DNA from: a virus
Length of the DNA stretch: 31,783 bases
IMG/VR virus record: IMGVR_UViG_3300005841_000069
Span: 1 to 31,783 of that record
Direction: 5' to 3' (one strand)
The notes under the pieces were generated by a model, which worked only from the letters and a program-made list of their open reading frames with translations, made no database searches and was not told the DNA's origin. Positions within the stretch are counted from its first letter, which is position 1. Each line of letters starts with the position of its first letter. The position numbers were made by a program, and so were the translations under genes. Below, piece after piece: positions 1 to 7,331 of this stretch.

Positions 1-405
1 GAGGCGGCTGCTGACATTATCGAGCTGACGCTAGATCACCCGCCGAAGACATCAGAGGAATTGGTTAAGCTCCTCGACACCGGTGCCAAGGTTATTGCCG
101 AACTGTGCCCGGCCCAACCCAAGCGCGGCGACGTTCAAATCCTAATCGATGCCCTTGAGCATATCGCCATCAACGAGGACCGAGAAAACCTCGACGGCGA
201 CCCAGCGGAAGTTGCGCTCGAACAGTGCAACAAGATGGCCGAAGATGCGCTGGACGAATATCGCAAGAGCCAGCCCAAGCGCGAAATCTCGGCGCGGGAG
301 CTGATCGAAGAGCTAGAAAAACGGCATGTTAAAACGTTCAGCAATCAAGTGCTAACCGAGCTCGAAGCCGAGCGCGCCAGGGCGGACACGGGAGGCGCGA
401 CGTGA
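1..405 (+). CDS. Hypothetical protein, 3' part (5' end outside window)
   Basis: The frame is open from the first base to a TGA at 403-405, so this is the last 134 residues or so of a gene that begins to the left. A TTG at 61 could be read as a start, but the frame continues upstream of it without a stop. The visible part is acidic, charged and probably helical (many Glu, Ala, Leu and Lys). It has no signal peptide, membrane segment or motif that I recognise. The next gene starts at a GTG overlapping its stop, so the two are probably co-transcribed. The function is unknown. It precedes the packaging genes, a place where phages often keep small accessory genes. Confidence 0.6.
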   Translation, partial: EAAADIIELTLDHPPKTSEELVKLLDTGAKVIAELCPAQPKRGDVQILIDALEHIAINEDRENLDGDPAEVALEQCNKMAEDALDEYRKSQPKREISARELIEELEKRHVKTFSNQVLTELEAERARADTGGAT

Positions 406-647
406 AAAAAGGAAAATATCCAACCTGCGAAGCGGTCGGAGAATGCCCAATGCCGACGTACGATGCGGCTCCCTATCATCATTTTTATTGGGATGCGGAT
501 GTTGATACCAAACGAATGAACAAGATTTTCGGCCAAGGCGGACGGGGTCACGATGATCCCGAATCCAAATACGGCGCTGTAATCTGTAAGACCTGCGGAA
601 AGAGAGCGCTGGTATTCTCAGAAGCCGAAGACTTCCCGGAGATTTAA
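402..647 (+). CDS. Small hypothetical protein with a CxxC pair
   Basis: This 81-residue ORF starts at a GTG overlapping the upstream TGA (GTGA), which suggests translational coupling. The C-terminal half has a C-K-T-C-G-K element, and two more cysteines (C-E-A-V-G-E-C) lie near the N terminus. Together these could form a four-cysteine zinc site. The middle is rich in His, Tyr and Asp. I do not recognise the family. The compact cysteine pattern suggests a small zinc-ribbon protein, but this is inferred from spacing alone. Confidence 0.6.
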   Translation: MKKGKYPTCEAVGECPMPTYDAAPYHHFYWDADVDTKRMNKIFGQGGRGHDDPESKYGAVICKTCGKRALVFSEAEDFPEI

Positions 648-651
648 TCCC

Positions 652-879
652 ATGCCTAAAAACAAACTGAAGCCGGTGATCAGGTACTCTAAGTACGAGC
701 TTGCCGGATACGACAATTATAGAGGCGCAACAAAATACCTTTGCCTACCGCTAACGCCATCGAGTCGCAAGGTCATGATTGAAGCGATAGGAGAAAAGAT
801 TCGTGAAGCGTACGCATTTGGTGAGTCGATGCCCGAAGCCGCGCTCGACGCGCTTGAGAAGCTTGCGGAGGGAAAGTAA
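652..879 (+). CDS. Small hypothetical protein
   Basis: This 75-residue ORF starts at an ATG four bases after the previous stop. The N-terminal half is basic and rich in Tyr. The C-terminal half looks like one long amphipathic helix rich in Glu and Ala. It has no cysteine cluster, signal peptide or membrane helix, and I recognise no family. It belongs to a tight co-directional run (402-1661) leading to the terminase genes. An alternative frame opening at 803 overlaps its end, but that gene more probably starts at 884. Confidence 0.55.
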   Translation: MPKNKLKPVIRYSKYELAGYDNYRGATKYLCLPLTPSSRKVMIEAIGEKIREAYAFGESMPEAALDALEKLAEGK

Positions 880-883
880 AGCC

Positions 884-1198
884 ATGCCTATCAGACCCGA
901 GATGCGGGACCGTTACCCAAAAGACTGGAAAAAACGATCTTACTTTATTCGCGTGATTAGAGCAAAGAACCGCTGCGAATGGTGCGGATGTGAAAATAAA
1001 AAGCCGCATCCACTCACCGGAAGCACCGTGGTTTTGACTACCGCCCACGTGTTCGACGACAGACCGGAAGCATCCGGCCTCCTCAATCTCGCTGCGCTTT
1101 GTCAAAAGTGCCACAACGGATACGACAACAAGAAAAGGCGCGCGGGAATAATCGAGCGACGAAACGCCGCGAGCGGTCAAACGACTTTGAACCTGTAA
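884..1198 (+). CDS. HNH endonuclease, terminase-associated type
   Basis: The 104-residue protein has the layout of a small zinc-binding HNH nuclease: C31-x2-C34, then H55 in a T-A-H context, N68 in an N-L-x-x-L-C context, and C73-x2-C76-H77. The ATG at 884 is chosen over the longer frame from 803 because it follows the previous stop by four bases and has purine-rich GGAGGGAAAG upstream. HNH proteins encoded beside the terminase are known to help the large terminase cut concatemers in HK97-like phages. The position, about 0.5 kb before the small terminase, fits that role. A homing-type nuclease is possible but less likely, because the protein is short and lies within a tight gene cluster. Confidence 0.8.
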   Translation: MPIRPEMRDRYPKDWKKRSYFIRVIRAKNRCEWCGCENKKPHPLTGSTVVLTTAHVFDDRPEASGLLNLAALCQKCHNGYDNKKRRAGIIERRNAASGQTTLNL

Positions 1199-1202
1199 AA
1201 CC

Positions 1203-1661
1203 ATGAGCGCGCCAAACGAAAACGAAGTCGAAGCGGCGTTGGCCCTCGCCGAACGCAACGACACCCAAGCTCACCGCGAAACCTTAAACCGAATGCGCCG
1301 TTGGATCGTCCCCAACGTCACGTCCGAGAACGACGACATGATCGCAAGCCGCATTCTCGCCGCCGAAGTGCGACGTCTGCGCGAACTTGAGAAAGAAAGC
1401 CTATCACTTCTTCGTTTCACAGGCGAAGTTTTCCACGGTTTCCGAGGTTTGGAGTTCGGCCACATTGACGGTGGAGACTTCCAAGACATAGCCGAAAGGC
1501 ACGGTTTACTTCGGCAAATAACCATGATCGAGCCATGTTGCGATGAGTGTTCCTGCGCCGTAGAGTGCGACTTTCCTCTCACGTGTTATCAAAATACAGA
1601 CCTCGCCCAAAAGGCGATTAGAGCCTTCGACGCAATGCCTAAAGACCAGAAACCAGCTTGA
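1203..1661 (+). CDS. Hypothetical protein with a cysteine cluster
   Basis: The 152-residue ORF starts at an ATG four bases after the HNH gene. It is mostly acidic and helical. Near residues 112-128 it has a dense cluster (C-C-D-E-C-S-C, then two further Cys) that could bind metal. It shows no signal peptide or membrane helix, and I do not recognise the family. Its stop codon lies inside the first of two GCTTGACG octamers just upstream of the terminase genes, so transcription may be renewed there. Confidence 0.55.
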   Translation: MSAPNENEVEAALALAERNDTQAHRETLNRMRRWIVPNVTSENDDMIASRILAAEVRRLRELEKESLSLLRFTGEVFHGFRGLEFGHIDGGDFQDIAERHGLLRQITMIEPCCDECSCAVECDFPLTCYQNTDLAQKAIRAFDAMPKDQKPA

Positions 1662-1695
1662 CGGTAATGTAACAAACGCCAGTTTTGGCTTGACG
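1656..1695 (+). promoter_or_regulatory. Paired GCTTGACG octamers upstream of the small terminase gene
   Basis: The octamer GCTTGACG occurs at 1656-1663 and again at 1688-1695, 32 bases apart, or about three helical turns. The same octamer recurs at 5687-5694. Each contains TTGACG, which resembles a sigma-70 -35 box. For the second copy TAGAAT lies at 1715-1720, but the 19-base spacing is long and it falls inside the coding region. This could be a promoter or a regulator half-site; neither is proven. Confidence 0.3.
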
Positions 1696-1698
1696 CAA

Positions 1699-2388
1699 AT
1701 GGAACGCAAGACGTTAGAATCCGCCAACGCTCCGGCGAGCCTTCCGGAAAAACCACAGACCCTCCCGGAGGGACTTCAACCGTTCGCAACGGTGCAAGCA
1801 CACGAACAAACCGCAATCGCGGCTGAACCGCGCCAAGCCGAACCGCTCGCCCGAGTTGAGATGACCGATGGTCTATTCGAGGCGATTTGCGAGGACATCG
1901 CCAACGGAAAAACCTTGCTTCAAATTTGCCGCGCTCCAGGAATGCCCCACGCCTCAACGGTGCGCAGATTCGTGCAACGGGGAAGCAAAGAAATACGCGC
2001 CAAATACGCGGACGCGCGCGCGTTAGGAATCGAAACGTTAGCTGACGAGATTGTCGAGATTGCAGACGATTCCAGCGGCGATGAAAAAGAAATTGAGACG
2101 CAAAACGGCGGCTCTTACACGGTGCTTAACAAGGAATTCGCCGAGCGATCAAAGATTCGAATCGACGCGAGGAAGTGGATGCTGAGCAAGCTAGCGGCGC
2201 ATACCTACGGCGACAAGATCGAGCAAACGGTTAACTCGACGGTGACGCAATTCACGATCAAGGTTGGCGACGGCAGCGTGCAAGAGCGCGCGCAGAAGAA
2301 CGTGAGCGAAGAGCGCGAGCGCGTGACGTTCAACTTGCCGCCTGAACGACCGAAGACGGCCGACGAGATTATCGAGGAGAATTTATGA
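1699..2388 (+). CDS. terS: Terminase small subunit
   Basis: This 229-residue protein lies directly before the large terminase. After a long Pro/Glu-rich N-terminal part, residues of about 55-95 look like a helix-turn-helix DNA-binding region (an I-C-x-x-I-A-N-G-K-T-L-x-x-I-C-R stretch followed by H-A-S-T-V-R-R-F). This is typical of phage small terminases that recognise the packaging site. The rest is charged and helical and ends in a very acidic tail. ATG 1699 is preferred, but an in-frame TTG at 1690 is possible; neither has a clear Shine-Dalgarno sequence. The next gene overlaps by ATGA. Confidence 0.75.
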   Translation: MERKTLESANAPASLPEKPQTLPEGLQPFATVQAHEQTAIAAEPRQAEPLARVEMTDGLFEAICEDIANGKTLLQICRAPGMPHASTVRRFVQRGSKEIRAKYADARALGIETLADEIVEIADDSSGDEKEIETQNGGSYTVLNKEFAERSKIRIDARKWMLSKLAAHTYGDKIEQTVNSTVTQFTIKVGDGSVQERAQKNVSEERERVTFNLPPERPKTADEIIEENL

Positions 2389-2585
2389 TTTGGACCAACG
2401 AAAAGCCGACCACGCCGGGGTATTACTGGTTTCGCGAGGAGTCTTGCGACGCACCGGTAATGATGAGGCTTCGGGAGTCGTTTTTAAGCTTCCCAATGCG
2501 TTTTAGTGAGGACGCTCAGGAATGGGATTACGAATACGTAAACGGCCAATTCGCCGGCCCAATCCCGGAGCCGATGGAACCGTGA
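2385..2585 (+). CDS. Small hypothetical protein between the terminase subunits
   Basis: The 66-residue protein overlaps the small terminase by ATGA at its start and the large terminase by GTGA at its end, so the three are probably translated together. Its sequence is aromatic-rich, with P-G-Y-Y-W-F-R near residues 11-17 and several Trp/Tyr residues. Small phage proteins with a P-G-x-Y-W start are common and have no known function. It is probably a small globular beta-rich protein. The role is unknown. Confidence 0.6.
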   Translation: MIWTNEKPTTPGYYWFREESCDAPVMMRLRESFLSFPMRFSEDAQEWDYEYVNGQFAGPIPEPMEP

Positions 2586-3847
2586 GCGAAGATGTTCAAA
2601 TCCGAACGGTCGAATACGTTCGGCCGTGGGTTTACCCAAAGCAAGAGCGCGCGATCTTTAACGACGCGCGCTATTCTTTTATTGAGGCAGGCACGAAGTG
2701 CGGGAAAACCGTTGGCTGTATTCTTTGGATCTTAGAGCAGGCGATGCGCGGGCGCGAAGGCTTCAACTATTGGTGGATTGCGCCGGTATTCAGTCAGGCG
2801 AAAATCGCCTACGACCGAGCGAAAAACATGTTTCCGAAGGAGTTTTACCGCGCCAATGAGACTGAGGTAACGCTCAAGCTTATAAACGGCGCAAAGATTT
2901 GGTTTAAGAGCGGCGAGAAACCAGACAATCTCTACGGTGAGGATGTTTACGCCGCCGTTATTGATGAGGCATCCCGCATGCGTGAGGAAAGTTTCCACGC
3001 CGTTCGCTCAACGCTAACCGCGACCCAAGGGAAGATCCGCGTCATCGGAAACGTCAAGGGCCGCAAGAACTGGTTTTACAAGCTGAGCCGCAAGGCCGAG
3101 ACGGGCGCGAAGAACATGGAGTTTCACCGAATCACCGCGGCCGATGCAGTCGCGGCCGGAGTGCTCGAGAAAAGCGAGATTGAGGATGCGCGCTCGGTCT
3201 TGCCGGCAGACGTAGCGAAACAACTCTTCGACGCCGTCGCCGCGGACGATGAGGGAAACCCGTTCGGTTTCGACGCGATTCGCCGTTGCACGCGCGATAG
3301 CCTCTCGGTCATGAAGGCGGTTTGCGGCGGCCGAGACTTGGCGAAAAGCCACGACTGGAACGTCGGAATCAACCTTGATATTCACGGCGCTGTTTGTGCG
3401 TTTGAGCGCTATCAGCTTCCATGGGAAGTCGCGATTCCACGCATGGTGACATTCCACAACCGAATCCCGACTGCGGTGGACTCGACCGGCGTTGGTGATC
3501 CGATTGTTGAGCGCCTTCAAAAGATATCTGGCATGATTATCGAGGGGTACGTCTATTCCTCGCGGTCAAAACAGATGATAATGGAAAACCTAGCCGTCAT
3601 GATGCAAAGCGGCGAGATCACGTATCAGGAAGGGCCGATCGTGACAGAACTTGAGTCGTTCGAATACCAATATACCCGCACGGGTGTCATCTATGGCGCG
3701 CCCGAAGGCATGCACGATGACTGTGTAAATTCGCTCGCCCTTGCGGCGTTCATGAAAAGCAAGATTCCGAAGCCATTCAAGTTCTCGCGAGTGCAAAACG
3801 TTGACTCTGACGCCTGGCGAGCACAAAAGGACCGTATCCTAATCTGA
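2582..3847 (+). CDS. terL: Terminase large subunit
   Basis: The 421-residue packaging motor has an N-terminal ATPase with an adenine-binding Y-P-K-Q-E-R motif (residues 18-23), a Walker A G-T-K-C-G-K-T (37-43) and a Walker B V-Y-A-A-V-I-D-E-A with D128 and E129. The C-terminal RNase H-like nuclease shows the expected acidic triad contexts: G-G-R-D near 253, V-D-S-T-G near 300 and H-D-D near 380. The GTG at 2582, overlapping the upstream TGA, is chosen because homology-like sequence begins there. The in-frame ATG at 2522 would add 20 residues that lie inside the preceding gene. It pumps DNA into the prohead through the portal and cuts it. Confidence 0.93.
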   Translation: MSEDVQIRTVEYVRPWVYPKQERAIFNDARYSFIEAGTKCGKTVGCILWILEQAMRGREGFNYWWIAPVFSQAKIAYDRAKNMFPKEFYRANETEVTLKLINGAKIWFKSGEKPDNLYGEDVYAAVIDEASRMREESFHAVRSTLTATQGKIRVIGNVKGRKNWFYKLSRKAETGAKNMEFHRITAADAVAAGVLEKSEIEDARSVLPADVAKQLFDAVAADDEGNPFGFDAIRRCTRDSLSVMKAVCGGRDLAKSHDWNVGINLDIHGAVCAFERYQLPWEVAIPRMVTFHNRIPTAVDSTGVGDPIVERLQKISGMIIEGYVYSSRSKQMIMENLAVMMQSGEITYQEGPIVTELESFEYQYTRTGVIYGAPEGMHDDCVNSLALAAFMKSKIPKPFKFSRVQNVDSDAWRAQKDRILI

Positions 3848-3855
3848 CCCCATTT

Positions 3856-5682
3856 ATGGCCAACAAAACGACGTTTCGACAAAAGCTCAGCGAGTTGGCC
3901 AACGCAATGCGGGCATTCATGCCGCCTGGGGCGCAGCGTCTTTTGGGCGCGCCGTCGCTGCCTCCCGCGGGCGATCAGTTGGCAATGGGACGGGCATACG
4001 CGCTTCAAGGCATCTACGGTCCAGACAGGCCAACCGCAGGCGATTCCCCTTCCGAAGTTGGCGCAGTGCCCGCAATGCCTGAGTCACGGCACGTTAGCTC
4101 CGCTCGGGTTCAGCAGTACTTACTCGGCAGGGTTAATCCGATTCGAAATCTCACGCCGACCAAGCTCGCGAACGCGCTCGAGAACTTCGACTATGGATAT
4201 TTTCGCGATGCGTCGCAGATTTGGGAAAAGGTTCGCGACCGCGATGACCAGGTAAAAACCGTGTGCGAGAAGCGCGAGATCAAGCCAACCGACATGCCGT
4301 GGGACATAACGACGGTCGATGATACGCCGGAAGCTCAGAAGCATAAAGAAGCGCTGAACGATTTTTACAGCAACTTGACAGTAACGAACGCCGTCGAGCA
4401 AAACCGACGCGGCGGAGTTCAGCTCCTCATCCAACAGATGATGCGTGCGGTTGGTGATCGCTTCAGCGTTCACGAAATCATTTGGAAGCCTGACGTAGAT
4501 TTACTCACGGCGGAGTTCCGCTTTGTCCCGCTCTGGTTCTTCGAAGGGCGATCGGGCAAGCTCCGGTTTCTTCCTTTTGAAGGAGCGACGACCGGGATTG
4601 ATCTTGAGCCGGCCGGCTGGGTGGTTCACTCGGGGCCGGGCCTTTTCGTCGCGACCTGCATTGCGTATATTTATAAACAGCTCGGGCTAAAATCGTGGGT
4701 TAATTTCAACGACAAATACGGCATCCCATTTCTCCACGGAAAGACCTCGGCGGCGTTTGAATCGCAGGAGTGGGAGCAGATGGAGGCGGCGCTGCGCAAT
4801 TTCTCTTCGGATGGATCTATCCTCACAAGTTCAGGCGCGGAAATTGAGGCCGTTCAAACGACAAGTGCCGGCTCAATTCCAATGGAGCCATTCACGGACC
4901 GAATGGACCGCGCGATTGGTCGACTGTGGAACGGTGGAGACCTTCACTCTATGTCTCGCGACTCTGGCAACGCGATTGGGAGTAATCCGCAACAGCTAGG
5001 GCAAGATGACTTGGCGAAGGCGGACGCGGAGCGCCTGAGCGAAACGCTGAACGCCTACGTCGACAGATGGGTGATAAAATACAAGTTCGGCGTGGATAAG
5101 CCGCTAGCGCGCTTCGTGCTCCAGGCCCCGGATGATCCAAATATTGCGCAGGATCTCAAGGTGGATGAATTCTTACTCGGCGTTTGCCCGAGCGGAACGC
5201 TTTCCTTGAACGACATGCTTGAGCGGTACGGGCGATCGAAGGCGGCGCCAGGTGAAGACGCGCTGGAAAACCCGGGCGAGAAGGCGCTCACACAAATCGA
5301 GGACAACCAGAACACGCTGGGAGAAAACAACGCGCCGGCGAAACCTATTGCCGCGCCGGGTACTGCAACGCCGCTAGCCAATGTAAGATTCGCGCAGCGC
5401 AAGCAATACAACGTCACATCGACGGATGTAGTTGCCGATGAGTTGGCGCGCGTGTTCGAGCCACTCAAGAAGCAGTTTGATGAGGCTGCCAAGATTCGTG
5501 ACCCGGAACATAGGTTGATCCGCCTCCAGCAGATTGACGCCAGCCTTCCGCGCTTCCTTAAGCAGAACGGGCTTAACCCGGAGCTCGTCAGCGTGATCGC
5601 GAAGACGATGTCTACGGCTTTGGTCAGCGGTGCGGCGGCGGGCGCGCAGGCGACAAACGGTTATCGTAACGGCTCGCACTGA
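3856..5682 (+). CDS. Portal protein, DUF935 (Mu gp29-like)
   Basis: The 608-residue product has the pattern of the DUF935 portal family. This includes a conserved early block (L-T-P-T-K-L-A-N-A-L, F-D-Y-G-Y-F-R-D), D-D-Q-V-K-T-V-C-E-K-R, M-P-W-D-I, then F-S-V-H-E-I-I-W and P-L-W-F-F. It ends in a helical, Ala/Gly-rich C-terminal domain. It should form the dodecameric ring at the head vertex through which DNA passes. It sits eight bases downstream of the large terminase, as expected. The start ATG at 3856 has no obvious Shine-Dalgarno sequence. The third GCTTGACG octamer and a strong stem-loop follow immediately after its stop. Confidence 0.9.
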   Translation: MANKTTFRQKLSELANAMRAFMPPGAQRLLGAPSLPPAGDQLAMGRAYALQGIYGPDRPTAGDSPSEVGAVPAMPESRHVSSARVQQYLLGRVNPIRNLTPTKLANALENFDYGYFRDASQIWEKVRDRDDQVKTVCEKREIKPTDMPWDITTVDDTPEAQKHKEALNDFYSNLTVTNAVEQNRRGGVQLLIQQMMRAVGDRFSVHEIIWKPDVDLLTAEFRFVPLWFFEGRSGKLRFLPFEGATTGIDLEPAGWVVHSGPGLFVATCIAYIYKQLGLKSWVNFNDKYGIPFLHGKTSAAFESQEWEQMEAALRNFSSDGSILTSSGAEIEAVQTTSAGSIPMEPFTDRMDRAIGRLWNGGDLHSMSRDSGNAIGSNPQQLGQDDLAKADAERLSETLNAYVDRWVIKYKFGVDKPLARFVLQAPDDPNIAQDLKVDEFLLGVCPSGTLSLNDMLERYGRSKAAPGEDALENPGEKALTQIEDNQNTLGENNAPAKPIAAPGTATPLANVRFAQRKQYNVTSTDVVADELARVFEPLKKQFDEAAKIRDPEHRLIRLQQIDASLPRFLKQNGLNPELVSVIAKTMSTALVSGAAAGAQATNGYRNGSH

Positions 5683-5686
5683 TAGG

Positions 5687-5725
5687 GCTTGACGTAGTGG
5701 CGTTAGTCCAAAACACTAACGCCAC
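5687..5725 (+). promoter_or_regulatory. GCTTGACG octamer followed by a perfect 11-bp stem-loop
   Basis: GCTTGACG is at 5687-5694. It is followed by GTGGCGTTAGT (5697-5707), a 7-base loop and the exact reverse complement (5715-5725), ending one base before ATG 5727. No T-tract follows, so it is not a standard terminator. In RNA it would sequester the area in front of the start codon. As DNA it could be an operator next to a -35-like box. Confidence 0.5.
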
Positions 5726-5726
5726 C

Positions 5727-5963
5727 ATGCCAGAAAACGAATCCCAGAAACCGGCCAAAGCGCCGAAGACAAGAATCAAACTACGCGCTCGCGTAGTCGA
5801 AACGAACGCCGCTCCCGGTGGCGATCTCACGAAGCTCAAAAAAGCTTACCAGGTTCAAGTGCTTAAGTCGCGGAAGTGGGAGAAGTACGCGACGTTCGAA
5901 ACCCACGACCAGGCTGCAAATCAGGCCGAAGCTCTTGACGGGCTCGAAGTCGACATCTCGTAA
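5727..5963 (+). CDS. Small basic hypothetical protein
   Basis: The 78-residue protein has a Lys/Arg-rich N-terminal half and an acidic, helical end. It contains K-A-Y-Q-V-Q-V-L-K-S-R-K-W-E-K-Y-A-T-F, a pattern of alternating residues that suggests a small beta-sheet fold. The frame also opens at a GTG at 5697, but that start lies within the stem-loop arm, so ATG 5727 is preferred. It is the first gene of the chain of tiny genes after the portal. I do not recognise the family. Confidence 0.55.
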   Translation: MPENESQKPAKAPKTRIKLRARVVETNAAPGGDLTKLKKAYQVQVLKSRKWEKYATFETHDQAANQAEALDGLEVDIS

Positions 5964-5967
5964 GGCG

Positions 5968-6192
5968 ATGGACTACGCGCGCAAGCTCGAATACTGGAAG
6001 GCGGCTAATGGCCAGTGGTATTTCCACATCCGCGCGGGAAACCGCACGGTGCAAGCCTCATCGCGTGGATTCAAACGTCTGCGCGATTGCCTCAGCGCCC
6101 TCGAAGCTTTTCAGCAGCCGCTGACTCCTGAATTCGTTAATCCCGAAACCTCACAGCCCAAAAATCCCGACAGCGTATATTTCCGTGCCTAA
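5968..6192 (+). CDS. DUF1508/YegP-like small protein
   Basis: The 74-residue protein contains G-Q-W-Y-F-H-I-R-A-G-N-R-T-V-Q-A-S-S-R-G followed by F-K-R-L-R-D-C. This resembles the DUF1508 (YegP) repeat, in which a W-Y-F-x-L-x-A-x-N-G core is followed by S-S-x-G-Y and a helix. The function of that family is unknown; members are small dimer-forming alpha/beta proteins. The ATG at 5968 follows the previous stop by four bases. The next gene starts at a GTG inside its last codons. The family call is by eye from one motif and is moderate only. Confidence 0.55.
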   Translation: MDYARKLEYWKAANGQWYFHIRAGNRTVQASSRGFKRLRDCLSALEAFQQPLTPEFVNPETSQPKNPDSVYFRA

Positions 6193-6346
6193 AGACTTCT
6201 GGCAGTTTCTAACGATCATGGAGCACATTTGGTGCGCAATGACATTCGCCGCGTGCATTACCTGGTATATTTGGACGCTCACGCATGCGCCGACCGATCG
6301 CGATTCTCGCTGGTTTGACGATAATCCCCCTCCTCCTTCACCATGA
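6185..6346 (+). CDS. 53-residue single-span membrane protein
   Basis: The frame runs from GTG 6185 to TGA 6344-6346. It overlaps the previous gene by 8 bases and the next by ATGA. The product has a hydrophobic stretch from about residue 13 to 34 (I-W-C-A-M-T-F-A-A-C-I-T-W-Y-I-W) and ends in a Pro-rich tail (N-P-P-P-P-S-P). One transmembrane helix is likely. The exact joining of both ends to neighbouring genes is the main support for a real gene. It could be a small membrane or lysis-accessory protein, but no family is recognised. Confidence 0.55.
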   Translation: MPKDFWQFLTIMEHIWCAMTFAACITWYIWTLTHAPTDRDSRWFDDNPPPPSP

Positions 6347-6582
6347 GCGAAAAAAAGGCATTCATTGTGAAGACGGACACCGCCACCCACAAAGAGCGAT
6401 TGATGCTCTCGAAGGTTCGAATCTACCGCCAGGAATACAGTAACGTCTATATTATTTTTGAAAGCGGAGAGAGCGAAGTATTTAATTTTCGCGACACGGA
6501 CCATGCGGGAGAATTCATGATCGCGCTGGATCAGCATTTCGGCGTGGGCGAAGGCAGTAAAACGATTGAGCTTAAGCCATGA
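6343..6582 (+). CDS. Small hypothetical protein
   Basis: The 79-residue protein starts with ATGA overlapping the previous stop and ends with ATGA into the next gene. It looks like a small alpha/beta fold: a basic N terminus, a beta-like N-V-Y-I-I-F-E-S-G stretch and a helix (H-A-G-E-F-M-I-A-L). There are no membrane segments and no recognised motif. The function is unknown. Confidence 0.6.
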   Translation: MSEKKAFIVKTDTATHKERLMLSKVRIYRQEYSNVYIIFESGESEVFNFRDTDHAGEFMIALDQHFGVGEGSKTIELKP

Positions 6583-6692
6583 TAGAGCTACTCAATTGGG
6601 CCACAGAAAACCCCGTGAAATTCTACTGGCTTACGCTGCTTTGCTTCATCGCGTTTGTCGCCACTCTGGACGCTTGGAAAACAAGAAAATGA
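6579..6692 (+). CDS. 37-residue single-span membrane protein
   Basis: ATG 6579 overlaps the previous TGA and the gene's own TGA (6690-6692) overlaps the next ATG, so it is locked in the same translational chain. The peptide has a central hydrophobic helix (F-Y-W-L-T-L-L-C-F-I-A-F-V-A-T-L) and a basic end (W-K-T-R-K). It is a probable inner-membrane peptide. Its length and topology are those of small phage membrane effectors, but there is no sequence match that I can name. Confidence 0.55.
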   Translation: MIELLNWATENPVKFYWLTLLCFIAFVATLDAWKTRK

Positions 6693-6931
6693 ACGAAGAC
6701 ATTTCCATCAACGAGGCCCTTGAAATTAAAACCGAGGCGATCACTTCGTCTCGCGAACTCGCCGAGGTGCTTATAAAACTGAGAGTGCCGTTTATGTGTT
6801 TGATTCAGCTACCAACCGGAGAGGTGATTAGAATGTCTTGTGGTTTGGAATCGGCAGAAAGAAACGCACAACTGCACGCCGAATGCGAAGAGTACCTTCG
6901 TTTTCTGCGAAACAAACCCGATAAAAACTGA
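6689..6931 (+). CDS. Small acidic hypothetical protein
   Basis: The 80-residue protein starts at ATG 6689, four bases overlapping the upstream stop, and ends in a TGATG junction with the next gene. It is acidic and mainly helical with one beta-like core (M-C-L-I-Q-L-P-T-G-E-V-I-R-M). There are three cysteines but no metal-site spacing. A longer frame from 6566 exists, but it would overlap the preceding membrane peptide entirely. The family is unknown. Confidence 0.6.
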   Translation: MNEDISINEALEIKTEAITSSRELAEVLIKLRVPFMCLIQLPTGEVIRMSCGLESAERNAQLHAECEEYLRFLRNKPDKN

Positions 6932-7179
6932 TGAAATTCGAGAAAAAGGACCTTAAGCCGATTTCGCGCCAAATTACGATTTACGCCGTCATGCTATACT
7001 ATCGTAAGTCCACTTTGCCGCCCTCGGAATTGCGAGTTTTCACAAAATCTTCGCCTGAAGATCGCAGCCTTGAAGAAGCACTCGAATACGCTCGGCAAGT
7101 TTTGGAATATGGCGGGCCGGAATCGCGAGAAAAACACCAGATCATAATTGAGGAGAAAACCGCGTGGGAGATTTTGTGA
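6931..7179 (+). CDS. Small hypothetical protein
   Basis: The 82-residue protein begins at the ATG of a TGATG junction. Its N-terminal half is basic (K-F-E-K-K-D-L-K). It has a beta-like core (Q-I-T-I-Y-A-V-M-L-Y-Y-R-K) and then an acidic helix (S-L-E-E-A-L-E-Y-A-R-Q-V-L). No motif is recognised. It is part of the overlapping chain between the portal and head genes. Confidence 0.6.
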   Translation: MKFEKKDLKPISRQITIYAVMLYYRKSTLPPSELRVFTKSSPEDRSLEEALEYARQVLEYGGPESREKHQIIIEEKTAWEIL

Positions 7180-7331
7180 ACGCATCCGCTCGACTGATCG
7201 TTGCCAGGATCGCCTATCGGCACGCGTGGGAACGCTTCATGCGCGCGCGTGGTATCAAGACGATTGTCGCTTCATATCGGGTTGGCGTTGCCTACCGCAG
7301 GTTGGTCGAAGCAAAAAACCTTTCACGATGA
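7176..7331 (+). CDS. 51-residue very basic protein
   Basis: GTG 7176 overlaps the previous TGA (GTGA), and GGGAG at 7167-7171 gives a plausible ribosome binding site five bases away. An in-frame GTG at 7164 is an alternative. The product is strongly basic, with about a dozen Arg/Lys residues in an amphipathic helical pattern (A-R-L-I-V-A-R-I-A-Y-R-H). This would suit nucleic-acid or membrane-surface binding. The ATGA overlap with the next gene supports it. The family is unknown. Confidence 0.5.
   Translation: MNASARLIVARIAYRHAWERFMRARGIKTIVASYRVGVAYRRLVEAKNLSR

Noticed and set aside
6326-6342. CCTCCTCCTT resembling the 16S rRNA anti-Shine-Dalgarno sequence
   Set aside because: It is explained by the proline codons at the end of the 53-residue ORF.
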